Origin: Pseudomonas azadiae
GTDB lineage: Bacteria > Pseudomonadota > Gammaproteobacteria > Pseudomonadales > Pseudomonadaceae
Length of the DNA: 64,000 nucleotides
Assembly: GCF_019145355.1 (NCBI RefSeq)
Contig: NZ_JAHSTY010000002.1
Coordinates: forward strand, 1,488,001 to 1,552,000
Direction: 5' to 3'
Part shown: piece after piece, positions 26,113 through 34,407 of the stretch
Position numbering within the stretch: the stretch's first letter is position 1
Layout: each line of letters begins with the position of its first letter
The notes under the pieces: model-generated
Database searches by the model: none
Seen by the model: only the letters and a program-made list of their open reading frames with translations
Told to the model about the DNA's origin: nothing
Translations under genes and position numbers: made by a program

Positions 26113-27144
26113 ATGACGAATCAATACGGTTGGCATTGGCCGACGCTACCGAGCCCTTTGCCAAAGAACGTGTCTGATCGGGTATTGATGGGCTACCCGC
26201 AGGCTTACGTCGAATATGAACTGACCCGGCAAATCGCCGACGCCACCGGACAGTTGATGAGCGCGCCTATCGAGCAACTGCTGCGGGTGGTCGAGTCGCT
26301 TGCCGAACCCCTGGTGCGGCGTATCGCCGCCGGTGAAGTGCTGGGTTGCAAGGGCGACCCGCGTATCGACGTGTTCAGCCCAGCCATGTGCGACGTTCCC
26401 GCTGCCCAGGTCGAGATCGGCCTGGAGCCGCAGCGCGTCGACGCGGTCATGACCGCCTACGCCGGGCTGGGCCTGGACCGAAGTTGGATCGAGAAGGAAA
26501 CCCCCAACCATCGGGTCAGCCTGGCGAGCTTTCGCATCGGTCGCTACCCGGTGACCAATAGCGAATACCGCGCCTTCCTGCTGGATACCGGTTATCCGTT
26601 CTTGCCTACCGGCTGGGCCTTTGGGCGCTTTCCCCAGCACCAGGCCAACCATCCGGTGTACAGCGTCAGTGACGTCGATGCCGACGCCTATGCCCAATGG
26701 CTGAGCCGGCGCACCGGGCGCGCCTTCGCACTGCCCAGCGAGGCGCAGTGGGAATACGCCGCGGCAGGGCCGCAGCGCTCCCAGTTTCCCTGGGGCGAAA
26801 CCTTCAATGTCGAGTACGCCAACACCATTGAGTTGGGGTTGCTCGCTTCGACACCCGTCGGGGTGTTCCTCGAAGGCGCCTCGATGTTTGGCGCGCTGGA
26901 CATGGCCGGCAACGTGGAAGAGTACGTTGCCGACGATTATCGGGCCTATCCGGGCGGGCCTGAGATCAACGATGACCTGGTGCTGGATGTCGGTCGGCAC
27001 CGGGTAGCCCGTGGAGGCAGTTTCACCCGCTTCAGGGATCTTGCGCGCAACCAGCGCCGACATGGACGTTATCCAAGACCCATCTATGTCATGGGATTCC
27101 GTTTGGTAGAAAACAACGTTGACCAGAACGTCCCACACGCATAG
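26113..27144 (+). CDS. Formylglycine-generating-enzyme-like protein (ToxD-like)
   Basis: 343 residues. The C-terminal 220 residues form an FGE-sulfatase domain: FRIGRYPVTNSEYRAFL, LPSEAQWEYAAAGP, DMAGNVEEYVADDY and the closing ARGGSFTRFRD / MGFRLV. The domain has no cysteine at all (the only two are in the N-terminal part), so it cannot be a copper formylglycine oxidase and is closer to other FGE-fold enzymes such as EgtB or PvdO types. In toxoflavin operons a protein of this family (ToxD) is essential. ATG 26113 has AAAAAAGGTG upstream, preferred over 26080. Confidence 0.8.
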   Translation: MTNQYGWHWPTLPSPLPKNVSDRVLMGYPQAYVEYELTRQIADATGQLMSAPIEQLLRVVESLAEPLVRRIAAGEVLGCKGDPRIDVFSPAMCDVPAAQVEIGLEPQRVDAVMTAYAGLGLDRSWIEKETPNHRVSLASFRIGRYPVTNSEYRAFLLDTGYPFLPTGWAFGRFPQHQANHPVYSVSDVDADAYAQWLSRRTGRAFALPSEAQWEYAAAGPQRSQFPWGETFNVEYANTIELGLLASTPVGVFLEGASMFGALDMAGNVEEYVADDYRAYPGGPEINDDLVLDVGRHRVARGGSFTRFRDLARNQRRHGRYPRPIYVMGFRLVENNVDQNVPHA

Positions 27145-27154
27145 AGGCTTAGTC

Positions 27155-27751
27155 ATGGACACTCCAGTAACGCTCCATACGCAAGTTCCCATCTCCATTC
27201 TCGGCGGCTCCGTCAACGCCCACTTCTTCGGGTTCAAGGGCTTTGACAAGAACAATGAACACTTTGCCGTCAAGGCCGGTGAGCCCGATGCCGATGTGCC
27301 CCTGGTGCGCGTGCATTCCGAATGCATTACCGGTGATGTATTCGGTTCCCAGCGCTGCGATTGCGGACCGCAGTTACAGGAAGCCTTGAAAGCGCTTGAT
27401 GCCGAAGGCGGCTACCTGATCTACCTGCGCCAGGAGGGTCGCGGTATCGGCCTGTATTCGAAGTTTGAAACCTACCTGCTGCAAGACGCCGGTATGGACA
27501 CCTACGAGGCCAACCTGAAGCTCAACCACCCGGAAGACTCGCGCAGTTTCGCCCCGGCGGTCGCCATGCTGCGTGCCCTGGATGTACATCGCTGCCGGCT
27601 CCTGACCAACAACCCGGACAAGGTCAAGCAACTGCGCGACGGCGGGATCGACGTGGTCAGCTCAGTGCCGACCGGGGTGTTCCTGACCAAGCAGAACCAC
27701 AACTACCTGCGATCAAAAGTCAGTAAGTCGAGCCACACCATCAAGCTTTGA
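27155..27751 (+). CDS. GTP cyclohydrolase II, pathway-specific copy (ToxB-like)
   Basis: 198 residues, the size of E. coli RibA. Opens the imidazole ring of GTP to give the diaminopyrimidine that starts riboflavin and azapteridine pathways. The zinc cysteines are at 57, 68 and 70 (SECITGDVFGSQRCDCG) and the catalytic loop QEGRGIGL at 93-100; the DTYEANLKL segment is also typical. The location away from ribE/ribH/nusB and between FGE-like and WD40 genes marks it as the dedicated copy of a secondary pathway (ToxB role). Start at 27155 chosen from family alignment; the frame is open to 27119 inside the previous gene. Confidence 0.93.
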   Translation: MDTPVTLHTQVPISILGGSVNAHFFGFKGFDKNNEHFAVKAGEPDADVPLVRVHSECITGDVFGSQRCDCGPQLQEALKALDAEGGYLIYLRQEGRGIGLYSKFETYLLQDAGMDTYEANLKLNHPEDSRSFAPAVAMLRALDVHRCRLLTNNPDKVKQLRDGGIDVVSSVPTGVFLTKQNHNYLRSKVSKSSHTIKL

Positions 27752-27779
27752 TTTCATTCCTCAGGAAAAGGACTTTTCG

Positions 27780-29468
27780 ATGAGACACATAGGCCCTATC
27801 AGCGGCGTCGCCGCCCATGCTGGTGAGTTCATCGCCACCGCCGGTTACGACAACCAAGTCATTTTATGGAATGCCCATACCGGGCATTCGATCCACCGTG
27901 TCAGCCATGACCACTTAGCCAACCAGTGCGCGTTCAGCGCCGATGGCAAGTACCTGGTGAGTGCCAGCAGTGACTACACCGCCCGCGTTTGGGAAGTGCC
28001 GAGCATGCGCCTCAAAGCCGTGCTGTCGGGGCATGACGACGATGTGGAAATGGCGGTGTTCTCACCGGACGGTGCGTCAATCGCGACCTGCTCGCGCGAT
28101 CATCAACTGCGCCTCTTCGACCTCGACGGCAACCTCAAGGGCACCTGCCGCGGGCATCAGGCCGACGTGATTTCCGTGGTCTGGTCGCCGGATGGCAAGC
28201 GCCTGATTTCCAGCAGCGACGACGGCACGGTGCGCCAGTGGGACACCACCACCTTCGAGCAATGCGATGAAGTCGACATCGGCGGCGTCGAGACCGATAC
28301 CGTCGCCATTACCCGTGCCGGCGTGGTGTTTGCCGGTGACGACGAGGGGCGCATCTCGATCATCCATGGGGGCGATATCCGCTCCATCCCTGCCCACGAT
28401 GCCGGGATCAAGCGCATCGTCTGGAATGATGAAAAACAGCTGCTGGTAACCTTGAGTTATGACCGCCTGGCGATCCTCTGGCGCTTCGATGGCACCGAGC
28501 TGGAGCGCCTGCGCAGCACCAATTTGCCGAGCATCGTCTGGCCACGCAGCTGTGCGTTCGTCGGCAGTGATGCCTTGGTGTTCGCCACCTTCGGCTCGCG
28601 CTACGCCACCTGGGATTATGAAAACGATCAGTGGGCGGTGGACGGCATCCAGCCGGCGGTGAGCATCAATGCCGTGGTGACCACCGACGGCGGGCAATAC
28701 AGCATTGGTGACGCGGGCTTGCTGTTTCGCGATAACCAGCCCGTGAGCGGTGTCGGCAGCCTGTGCAACTTCCTGCTGCCGTTCGGCCCGCTGCTGCTGA
28801 CCGGCGGGCAGATGGGCCAGGTGTTCGATGCCCTGAGCGGGCGCCTGTTGTATCAACATCGCTCGCCGCTCAATTGCGGCACGACGTTCCAGCGCAATGG
28901 CCAACTTCATGCACTGATCGGAACCTACACCGGCGAAGGCCTGGTGTTTATCATCGCTGGCGATAACAGCCTGGAGCTGGTGGCGTCGATCCCGATGCAC
29001 GACAACGCGATCAAAGGCGTGGCGGCCAACGAGCATCACCTGTTCAGCGTATGCGCCTCGGCCGCCGCCGCCCTGCACACCATCAGCGACTTCAGTTGCG
29101 CACGGCATATCGAAAATGCCCACACGCGTATCTCCAACGGTTGCTGCCGGGTCGACGGCGGTTTCGCCAGCATTGGTCGCGACCTGAAGCTGCGCCTGTG
29201 GCTGGAGTCCGGTGACGAGGTGTATGACACGCCGCACCGCAATTCCATCAAGTGTATTTGTGCCTCGGCCGACGGGGAAGTGATTGCCACTGCGAACTAC
29301 AGCGGCACCATCGCGCTGTTCGACTTGCCCAGCCGTTCCTGGCAGCAAGTACAGCGTCCCACGGCCAGTGGCATCTCCTGCATCACCCACAGCACGGCCA
29401 GCGATGATTTCCTGGCCAGTTCCTACGATGGCCAGATCTACGGGATCGCCACCCGTCGCGCCTCTTGA
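27780..29468 (+). CDS. WD40-repeat protein (ToxC-like)
   Basis: 562 residues almost wholly built of WD40 repeats, probably two propellers: clear GH...WD-type units include HAGEFIATAGYDNQVILWNA, FSADGKYLVSASSDYTARVW, FSPDGASIATCSRDHQLRLF and WSPDGKRLISSSDDGTVRQW in the first half and similar but more diverged units after residue 300. There is no signal peptide. WD40 proteins are rare in secondary-metabolite operons, and ToxC is the known example; its biochemical job is not settled. AGGAAAAGGA precedes the ATG. 28 bases separate it from the cyclohydrolase gene. Confidence 0.85.
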   Translation: MRHIGPISGVAAHAGEFIATAGYDNQVILWNAHTGHSIHRVSHDHLANQCAFSADGKYLVSASSDYTARVWEVPSMRLKAVLSGHDDDVEMAVFSPDGASIATCSRDHQLRLFDLDGNLKGTCRGHQADVISVVWSPDGKRLISSSDDGTVRQWDTTTFEQCDEVDIGGVETDTVAITRAGVVFAGDDEGRISIIHGGDIRSIPAHDAGIKRIVWNDEKQLLVTLSYDRLAILWRFDGTELERLRSTNLPSIVWPRSCAFVGSDALVFATFGSRYATWDYENDQWAVDGIQPAVSINAVVTTDGGQYSIGDAGLLFRDNQPVSGVGSLCNFLLPFGPLLLTGGQMGQVFDALSGRLLYQHRSPLNCGTTFQRNGQLHALIGTYTGEGLVFIIAGDNSLELVASIPMHDNAIKGVAANEHHLFSVCASAAAALHTISDFSCARHIENAHTRISNGCCRVDGGFASIGRDLKLRLWLESGDEVYDTPHRNSIKCICASADGEVIATANYSGTIALFDLPSRSWQQVQRPTASGISCITHSTASDDFLASSYDGQIYGIATRRAS

Positions 29469-29485
29469 CCCAAGGACTGCCTGAT

Positions 29486-30142
29486 ATGAGCAAGCAAGCG
29501 CAATTCATGGACGTATCGACGTACCGCCGGGCGCTCGACACCTCATTCGTCCACCGCTACAGCCATGGTGAAGATGAGTGGTCCTGGGACATCGGCATGG
29601 CCAAGGCCGCCCGGGTTTTCCTCGATGCACTGGGGCCGAAGCCGGACCAGCACATCCTCGACGTGGGCGTTGGCCGTGCACGAGATGCCTCGGAGTTTAT
29701 CCTGGCAGGGCACCGGGTGACCGGCCTGGACATCGTCGAGAATTCCAGCTGGCCGCTGCTGCGCAAACGCTGGGGCGAGCGTCTCAGCCTGGTGTGCAGC
29801 GCCCTGCAGGATTGGCAGCCACCGGCAGGGGAGGTGTTTGACGGCGTACTCGATAATGGCTGCTTCCATCACCAGCATCCGGATGAGTGGAGCCGTTACC
29901 TGGCCAATATCCGCCAGTATGCGCGCCCTGGCGCGCTGATTGGGCTCAACGTCTTCGGTGTCGACGCGAGCAACCCGGAGCCGGGCTGGCGCGAGATGGA
30001 TAACCAGCGTCAAGGTTATTTCTTCACCGAACAGGGTGTGCGCGACACCCTGGAAGCGTTTGGTTTCACTTGGCAGGACCTGGTGGTGATCGAGCGTCAG
30101 CACGGTGAGGCGGTGTACCTGTTGGCGCTGGTTCGCACATGA
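29486..30142 (+). CDS. SAM-dependent methyltransferase (ToxA-like)
   Basis: 218 residues, class I methyltransferase fold: motif I is HILDVGVGRARDASEF at about 56-71, followed by VTGLDIVEN, then FDGVLDNGCFHH as motif IV-like and GYFFTEQGVRDTLEAFGF near the C-terminus. In toxoflavin synthesis ToxA performs the N-methylations. ATG 29486 has AAGGACTG upstream; the frame opens at 29465 in the WD40 stop. The stop overlaps the RibD-like gene (ATGA), showing translational coupling. Function as N-methyltransferase is inferred from the cluster. Confidence 0.85.
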   Translation: MSKQAQFMDVSTYRRALDTSFVHRYSHGEDEWSWDIGMAKAARVFLDALGPKPDQHILDVGVGRARDASEFILAGHRVTGLDIVENSSWPLLRKRWGERLSLVCSALQDWQPPAGEVFDGVLDNGCFHHQHPDEWSRYLANIRQYARPGALIGLNVFGVDASNPEPGWREMDNQRQGYFFTEQGVRDTLEAFGFTWQDLVVIERQHGEAVYLLALVRT

Positions 30143-31242
30143 GCCTGGCGCTGGCGCGCGACATGCACTTCATGCGGCTCGCCCTGAAACTGGCTGACCG
30201 GGGCGCCTTTACCACGGCGCCGAATCCCCGGGTCGGTTGCGTGATCGCCAACGGCGACCTGCTGCTTGGCCAGGGCTGGCACGAGTGGGCGGGGCAGGCT
30301 CACGCCGAAGTCAATGCGTTGCGCGAGGCGGGCGTCGATGCGCGGGGCGCCACCGCCTATGTCACCCTGGAGCCGTGCGGCGGTCATGGGCGCACGCCGC
30401 CCTGTGCCGACGCGTTGATCAAGGCCGGCGTGGCGCGGGTGGTGATCGCCAGTGTCGACCGCTCTCAGCATGAGCATCATGGTGTTGAGCGGCTTGAGGC
30501 GGCGGGGGTGCAGGTCGAACATCTGCCGTGCCCGGAGGCACGCGAGTTGAACCAGGGGTTTTTCTCGCGTACCGAGCGCAAGCGGCCGTGGTTGCGGATC
30601 AAACTGGCCATGAGCCTGGACGGTCGAACGGCCCTGGGTAACGGGCAATCCAAATGGATCACCTCGCCCGAGGCCCGGGACGATGTGCAAGTGTGGCGCG
30701 CCCGGGCCTGCGCCGTGCTCACCGGCAGCGGCACGCTGCTGGCAGACAACCCGCGCCTGACGGTGCGCCTGCCCGACCCACACACGGCGTTTTCCGCGCC
30801 GCTGCGGGTGGTTCTCGACCAGCACCTCAAGGGCGATGCCAATGCCCATGTGCTGGATGGCGCGGCACCGACCCTGGTGTTTCATGGGCCCGGCGCACAG
30901 CCGTCGCACCCGCCACCTGCGGGCGTGCGTTTCCGACAGGTCGGGCTGGACGGCGAAGGGCTTGATCTGCGGCAGGTCATGACGGTCCTGGCTGAGGAGG
31001 GGTGCAACGAGGTCCAGGTCGAGGCCGGCCCGGTATTGTGTGCCGCCTTTGCGGCGGCAGGCCTGGTGGATGAGTGGCTGGTCTACATCGCCCCGATGTT
31101 CCTGGGCAGTGATGCTCGGCCGTTGCTGGCGCTGGATGGCTTGACCGATCTGGGGCAGGCGCAACGGTTGTCGATCATCGAGCAATGCCTGGTGGGGGCG
31201 GACATTCGGGTGCGATTGCGGCCAGTCAGCGCCCTGGCGTGA
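30139..31242 (+). CDS. RibD-type bifunctional pyrimidine deaminase/reductase (ToxE-like)
   Basis: 367 residues, the same length as E. coli RibD. N-terminal cytidine-deaminase-like zinc domain: H55-A-E57 and C80/C89 (TLEPCGGHGRTPPC). C-terminal reductase domain: WLRIKLAMSLDGRTAL, SKWITSPEAR and GPVLCAAFAAAGLVDEWLVY. It deaminates and reduces the ring-opened GTP product. Last gene of the seven-gene run. As with the cyclohydrolase, it is a duplicate dedicated to this pathway; toxoflavin operons carry such a gene as toxE. Confidence 0.92.
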   Translation: MSLALARDMHFMRLALKLADRGAFTTAPNPRVGCVIANGDLLLGQGWHEWAGQAHAEVNALREAGVDARGATAYVTLEPCGGHGRTPPCADALIKAGVARVVIASVDRSQHEHHGVERLEAAGVQVEHLPCPEARELNQGFFSRTERKRPWLRIKLAMSLDGRTALGNGQSKWITSPEARDDVQVWRARACAVLTGSGTLLADNPRLTVRLPDPHTAFSAPLRVVLDQHLKGDANAHVLDGAAPTLVFHGPGAQPSHPPPAGVRFRQVGLDGEGLDLRQVMTVLAEEGCNEVQVEAGPVLCAAFAAAGLVDEWLVYIAPMFLGSDARPLLALDGLTDLGQAQRLSIIEQCLVGADIRVRLRPVSALA

Positions 31243-31269
31243 TCGTTCCCACGCGCGTGGAAACGATCA
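31240..31269. terminator. Bidirectional hairpin between convergent genes
   Basis: TGATCGTTCCCACGC and GCGTGGAAACGATCA are 15-base arms with one mismatch and no loop to speak of. It sits just after the RibD-like stop and before the convergent methyltransferase stop. The motif (cgttcccacg...) recurs between genes in fluorescent pseudomonads. No long T-run follows. Confidence 0.6.
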
Positions 31270-31277
31270 CTGCGCGA

Positions 31278-32012
31278 TTATTTGCGGCAGGTCAAACCGA
31301 TCTGCAGGCTGTTGCGCTCGAACAGTTGCCAGTACCCCGCACCCATGGTAGTACGGCTGTGTTCACTGATCAGCGGGGCGACCCAGGTGAGCTGGTTGAA
31401 ACCGGCTACCCGTGCGGCTTCTTCGTACACGCCTTGCTCCCAGCGATAGTAGGTAAACGGTGCGGGGGGCGATGACATGAACTGCGCGTTGCAGCGAAAC
31501 CCGCCGGCGACCGGGGTTTCATCGAACACCTCAATCCCATAGCGGGTGAAATTGCCTTTTTGCAGTTCGAACGACGGGTTGGCGGTGTAGGCCACCAATT
31601 GACCACCGGGCTTCAGGTTGTCGGCCGCCGACTGAAACATCTTGCTCAGTTCGTCGACACTGCTGGCATAGTTGAACAGCCAGGCCGCTGTCACCATATC
31701 GTAGGTGCCGATACGGCCCATCTTCGCCACGTCCCGCACTTCGTAGGCGATACCGTCGTTGGCTTGCCGTGCCTGGTAGATCATGTTTTCGGAAATATCC
31801 ACGCCATGCACCTTTTCCGCCCCCCAGTCCTTCAACTGGCGACTGAAGAAACCATGCCCACAGGCCAGGTCCAGGATACGCAGGCCCTCGACATTGCCGA
31901 CCATGCTACGGAAGGTGTCGACCTCGACTTTGCGTTGAGAGGCCCTGGTGGTGAAATCCTCGAACTGTTCACTGATGCGTTCGTACACTTCTTTGGATTC
32001 TTTCATCTGCAT
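31278..32012 (-). CDS. SAM-dependent methyltransferase beside the biosynthetic operon
   Basis: 244 residues, class I methyltransferase: motif I LRILDLACGHGFFSRQL near residue 48-64, VHGVDISENMIYQAR, YDMVTAAWLFNYASSVDELS and GGQLVAYTANPSF. It is of the ubiquinone/menaquinone methyltransferase-like class that acts on small molecules. GGAGTGGC precedes ATG 32012; another ATG is at 32006. Convergent with the RibD-like gene, 35 bases away, it likely adds a methyl group to the pathway product or protects the host from it. A separately transcribed N-methyltransferase is, as I recall, also part of the pseudoiodinine pathway. Confidence 0.82.
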   Translation of the reverse strand: MQMKESKEVYERISEQFEDFTTRASQRKVEVDTFRSMVGNVEGLRILDLACGHGFFSRQLKDWGAEKVHGVDISENMIYQARQANDGIAYEVRDVAKMGRIGTYDMVTAAWLFNYASSVDELSKMFQSAADNLKPGGQLVAYTANPSFELQKGNFTRYGIEVFDETPVAGGFRCNAQFMSSPPAPFTYYRWEQGVYEEAARVAGFNQLTWVAPLISEHSRTTMGAGYWQLFERNSLQIGLTCRK

Positions 32013-32551
32013 GCCACTCCTTCGAATATGCGGGCTGGGTGATGAGCAAGCCTTGACAGTTTTTACGCAAGGTAAGACTTGCGATATTAGGCGCAACCCC
32101 TCGCTTTAACAAACGGCTTAGTGGGCGGTACTGCTCGATTGGATCAGCCTGCTGATGGGAGAGTTGTTTTGGTGTTTGCGAAGATCAATGGAGGTGTTTT
32201 CGAGAGGGCACTGCTGAACGTGAGGCTGGGAGCATCCGTTTCAAGCCATCCCATGCATGCCCTCAACTATGCCCAGAAGGTAGCAATTCACTGGAAGTGG
32301 ATGGACTTCCAGGGTCTACGAAAAAACAGAAGCGATCAGGATGAACAGGCTTCCTGACGACGCTCAAAGGCTCTGAGGGTCGCCGAAAAACATTTTGACA
32401 GGTCTCTAGAACGGTGGTTTCAGCCTGAAATAAACGAATTGTGCCCCCAGTTTTGCCCCCATCCACATCGGGTTGCGAGCGATTGCGAATGGTACGCGCG
32501 CCTGGTGATTTCCGCCTGAGGCGCATCATCCGCCGTCGTTTGTTCCTCCGA
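32013..32551. other. Gene-poor stretch with repeat copy A
   Basis: 539 bases with no convincing gene. 32013-32110 holds the promoter of the methyltransferase. 32333-32500 is copy A of a dispersed repeat also seen at 51734-51900 (see repeat entries). Frames called on either strand in this stretch lack ribosome sites and have no recognisable domains. Confidence 0.5.
32333..32500. repeat. Dispersed repeat, copy A
   Basis: First half GATCAGGATGAACAGGC...GGTCGCCGAAAAACATTTTG matches 51735-51800 and the tail of the LysR gene at 62747-62806. Second half, TGCCCCCAGTTTTGCCCCCA... GCGAGCGATTGCGAATGG, matches 51841-51893 and more weakly 54533-54575. The reverse strand of the first half encodes a decayed version of the LysR C-terminus (FFGDPESL). 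Confidence 0.6.
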
Positions 32552-33256
32552 TCAGCACTCCTTGCCAGAGCCGTTACAAGGCAAGACCTCATGAGCTCGC
32601 CATTCCTTGATAAGCTGGCGTCGGTTACGACTGTAGCGCTCGGCAAGCACTTCCAGTTTTGCGATGTCATCCATCGCTATCACGCGGAAACGGTTGTCCC
32701 CTTCACACCACGCCGACAGGAAGCGCTTTGCGTCTATGAAGCCCAGCATGATCGGCCAGATAATTTGTTTATCTGCAGGTGCGTGGGATATCGACAAGGT
32801 GATAAGCAGTTTGCGCTGATCACGCAATGCGAATCGGACTTCACTCAGGTCGATTGAAGTGGAAAGGTTGGAGTGGGCGCCCACGTAGAACGTTTCGTCG
32901 TCAAAGGTGTGACGCATATCCAGAGGCAACACGGCATTGATTTTGGCCAACGCATTCTTTACCGCGAGGGCAAATTTATCGTCTGTCTGACGACTGACCC
33001 ACTGGGCACCGACTACAAGCGCCTGTATTTCTTCTTCTGTAAATGCAAGCGGGGGTAACAGAAAACCAGGTTTCAAAATATAACCTAAGCCAGGCTCGCC
33101 CTCGATGTCGGCGCCCATCCCCTGCAAGGTCACCACATCGCGACGTATGGTGCGTAATGAAACGCCCAACTCCCGCGCAAGTGTCTGGCCCGACACCGTT
33201 CTACGGTGTCGGCGCAGCACTTGCATTAGCTCAAACAAACGGTGACTCCTGGCCAT
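32552..33256 (-). CDS. YafY-type regulator (HTH_11 + WYL domain)
   Basis: 234 residues: DeoR-like winged helix at about 5-60 (TVSGQTLARELGVSLRTIRR, then DVVTLQGMGADIEGEPGLGY) and a WYL-type ligand domain (about 130-215, with RKLLITLSIS and IIWPIMLGFIDAKRFLSAWC). These regulators sense small molecules, nucleic acid or redox signals. The gene begins 2 bases after the stop of the quinone oxidoreductase, so both are one transcript; the regulator probably controls that operon. Confidence 0.85.
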   Translation of the reverse strand: MARSHRLFELMQVLRRHRRTVSGQTLARELGVSLRTIRRDVVTLQGMGADIEGEPGLGYILKPGFLLPPLAFTEEEIQALVVGAQWVSRQTDDKFALAVKNALAKINAVLPLDMRHTFDDETFYVGAHSNLSTSIDLSEVRFALRDQRKLLITLSISHAPADKQIIWPIMLGFIDAKRFLSAWCEGDNRFRVIAMDDIAKLEVLAERYSRNRRQLIKEWRAHEVLPCNGSGKEC

Positions 33257-33258
33257 GT

Positions 33259-34191
33259 CTACTCCATCGCGATGACACCTTTACCGCCGAGCTTACGGCC
33301 TTTCTCAAGCTCAGTGATAAGTCGAATCGCCTCGGCCATCGAAACGGTTTCCGCTACTCGGACGTTGTAGCGCTTATCACTGGCAGCCTTGGCAAGCTGA
33401 TCCAATATATCGGCGCGCGGTGAGCCTATGATCATTTTGAGTCTGCGATCAAAAAAAGCGCGGACAAACTTGCCTGGGCCGGGGTTTAGATCCAGAAATA
33501 CGCCGCCCGATTTTAGCGTCGCAACGCCTTCAGATATCGACAGCGTTGCCGCGGTGTCGTAAACCACGTCGAATCGAGTGGCAATACTTGATAGCTGCAG
33601 GTTCCGATAATCATAAACAGTGTGCATCCCCAACGACTTTGCTCGCTGCATGTCCCTGTCGCTGCAGCTGCCCGAGACGACGGCTCCCTGCATCAGCGCT
33701 ATTTGTACAGCCGCTTCGCCTACGGCTCCGGCGCATCCATTGACGAAGACATGCTGGCCGGCTCGCAGCTTGGCCTTGTCTATAAGCCCGTTCCAGGCAG
33801 TTATACCTGGGGTGCCCAGGCAGGCGGCGTGCTCGAATGACACATCATCCGGCTTATGGGCTAAAAACGCCTCTTTTGTGATAAGGGCTTGGCCGAACGC
33901 TCCGCTTTCTTTAAAACGGGCAAGTCCAAACACCGAGTCCCCGACTTTGAATCGCGTGACGCCGGTACCGACCGATATAACCCTGCCAGAGAAATCCATT
34001 CCCATCGCGCGAGGGAATTTCCTACCGGTAACGATCTTCATTTGCCCAGTCCGCAGCTTCCAGTCAATGGGATTGATCGCTGAAAACTTGACGCTGACAC
34101 CGACCTCACCTTCGCCTGGGGAAGGAAGCTCAAAGTCCTGGACCTGCATGACCTCTGGCCCGCCATATCTGCTGTACTGAATGCGTTTCAT
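33259..34191 (-). CDS. Zinc-independent NAD(P)H quinone oxidoreductase-like MDR protein
   Basis: 310 residues of the medium-chain dehydrogenase/reductase family without catalytic zinc cysteines: MKRIQYSRYGGPEVMQVQDF start, NPIDWKLRTGQMK, GMDFSGRVISVGTGVTRFKV and the Rossmann stretch VFVNGCAGAVGEAAVQIALM. It probably reduces quinones or enones with NADPH. First gene of a two-gene operon with the WYL regulator. The ATG at 34191 is preceded by GGAGACGC. Confidence 0.88.
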   Translation of the reverse strand: MKRIQYSRYGGPEVMQVQDFELPSPGEGEVGVSVKFSAINPIDWKLRTGQMKIVTGRKFPRAMGMDFSGRVISVGTGVTRFKVGDSVFGLARFKESGAFGQALITKEAFLAHKPDDVSFEHAACLGTPGITAWNGLIDKAKLRAGQHVFVNGCAGAVGEAAVQIALMQGAVVSGSCSDRDMQRAKSLGMHTVYDYRNLQLSSIATRFDVVYDTAATLSISEGVATLKSGGVFLDLNPGPGKFVRAFFDRRLKMIIGSPRADILDQLAKAASDKRYNVRVAETVSMAEAIRLITELEKGRKLGGKGVIAME

Positions 34192-34407
34192 GATGCGTCT
34201 CCAAAATCCGGCATACGACTGGGGTAGTCACCGATTGGAATCTACAGAGCAAGGCGGTCAGTTTTTGTCACCATTCGATCAGTTTTCTTCCTGGTTCGCC
34301 TGTGCGGAACTATTGCCGATTTCGATGGCGTGCAATAGTTCGTTGAGGGGGTTGAAGCCGATGGTTTTGCAATGCCGGCAAACGACGTACTCGCACTTGG
34401 AGGCTAA

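Noticed and set aside
26113..27144. Classical sulfatase-modifying formylglycine enzyme
   Set aside because: No sulfatase gene is nearby and the catalytic cysteines are missing, so only the fold name is kept.
28077..29390. 437-codon minus-strand frame opposite the WD40 gene
   Set aside because: No recognisable motif, no start signal; the plus strand has clear WD repeats and operon spacing.
32263..32670. 135-codon minus-strand frame after the WYL regulator
   Set aside because: It runs through repeat copy A and overlaps the regulator's 3' end in another frame. No start signal.
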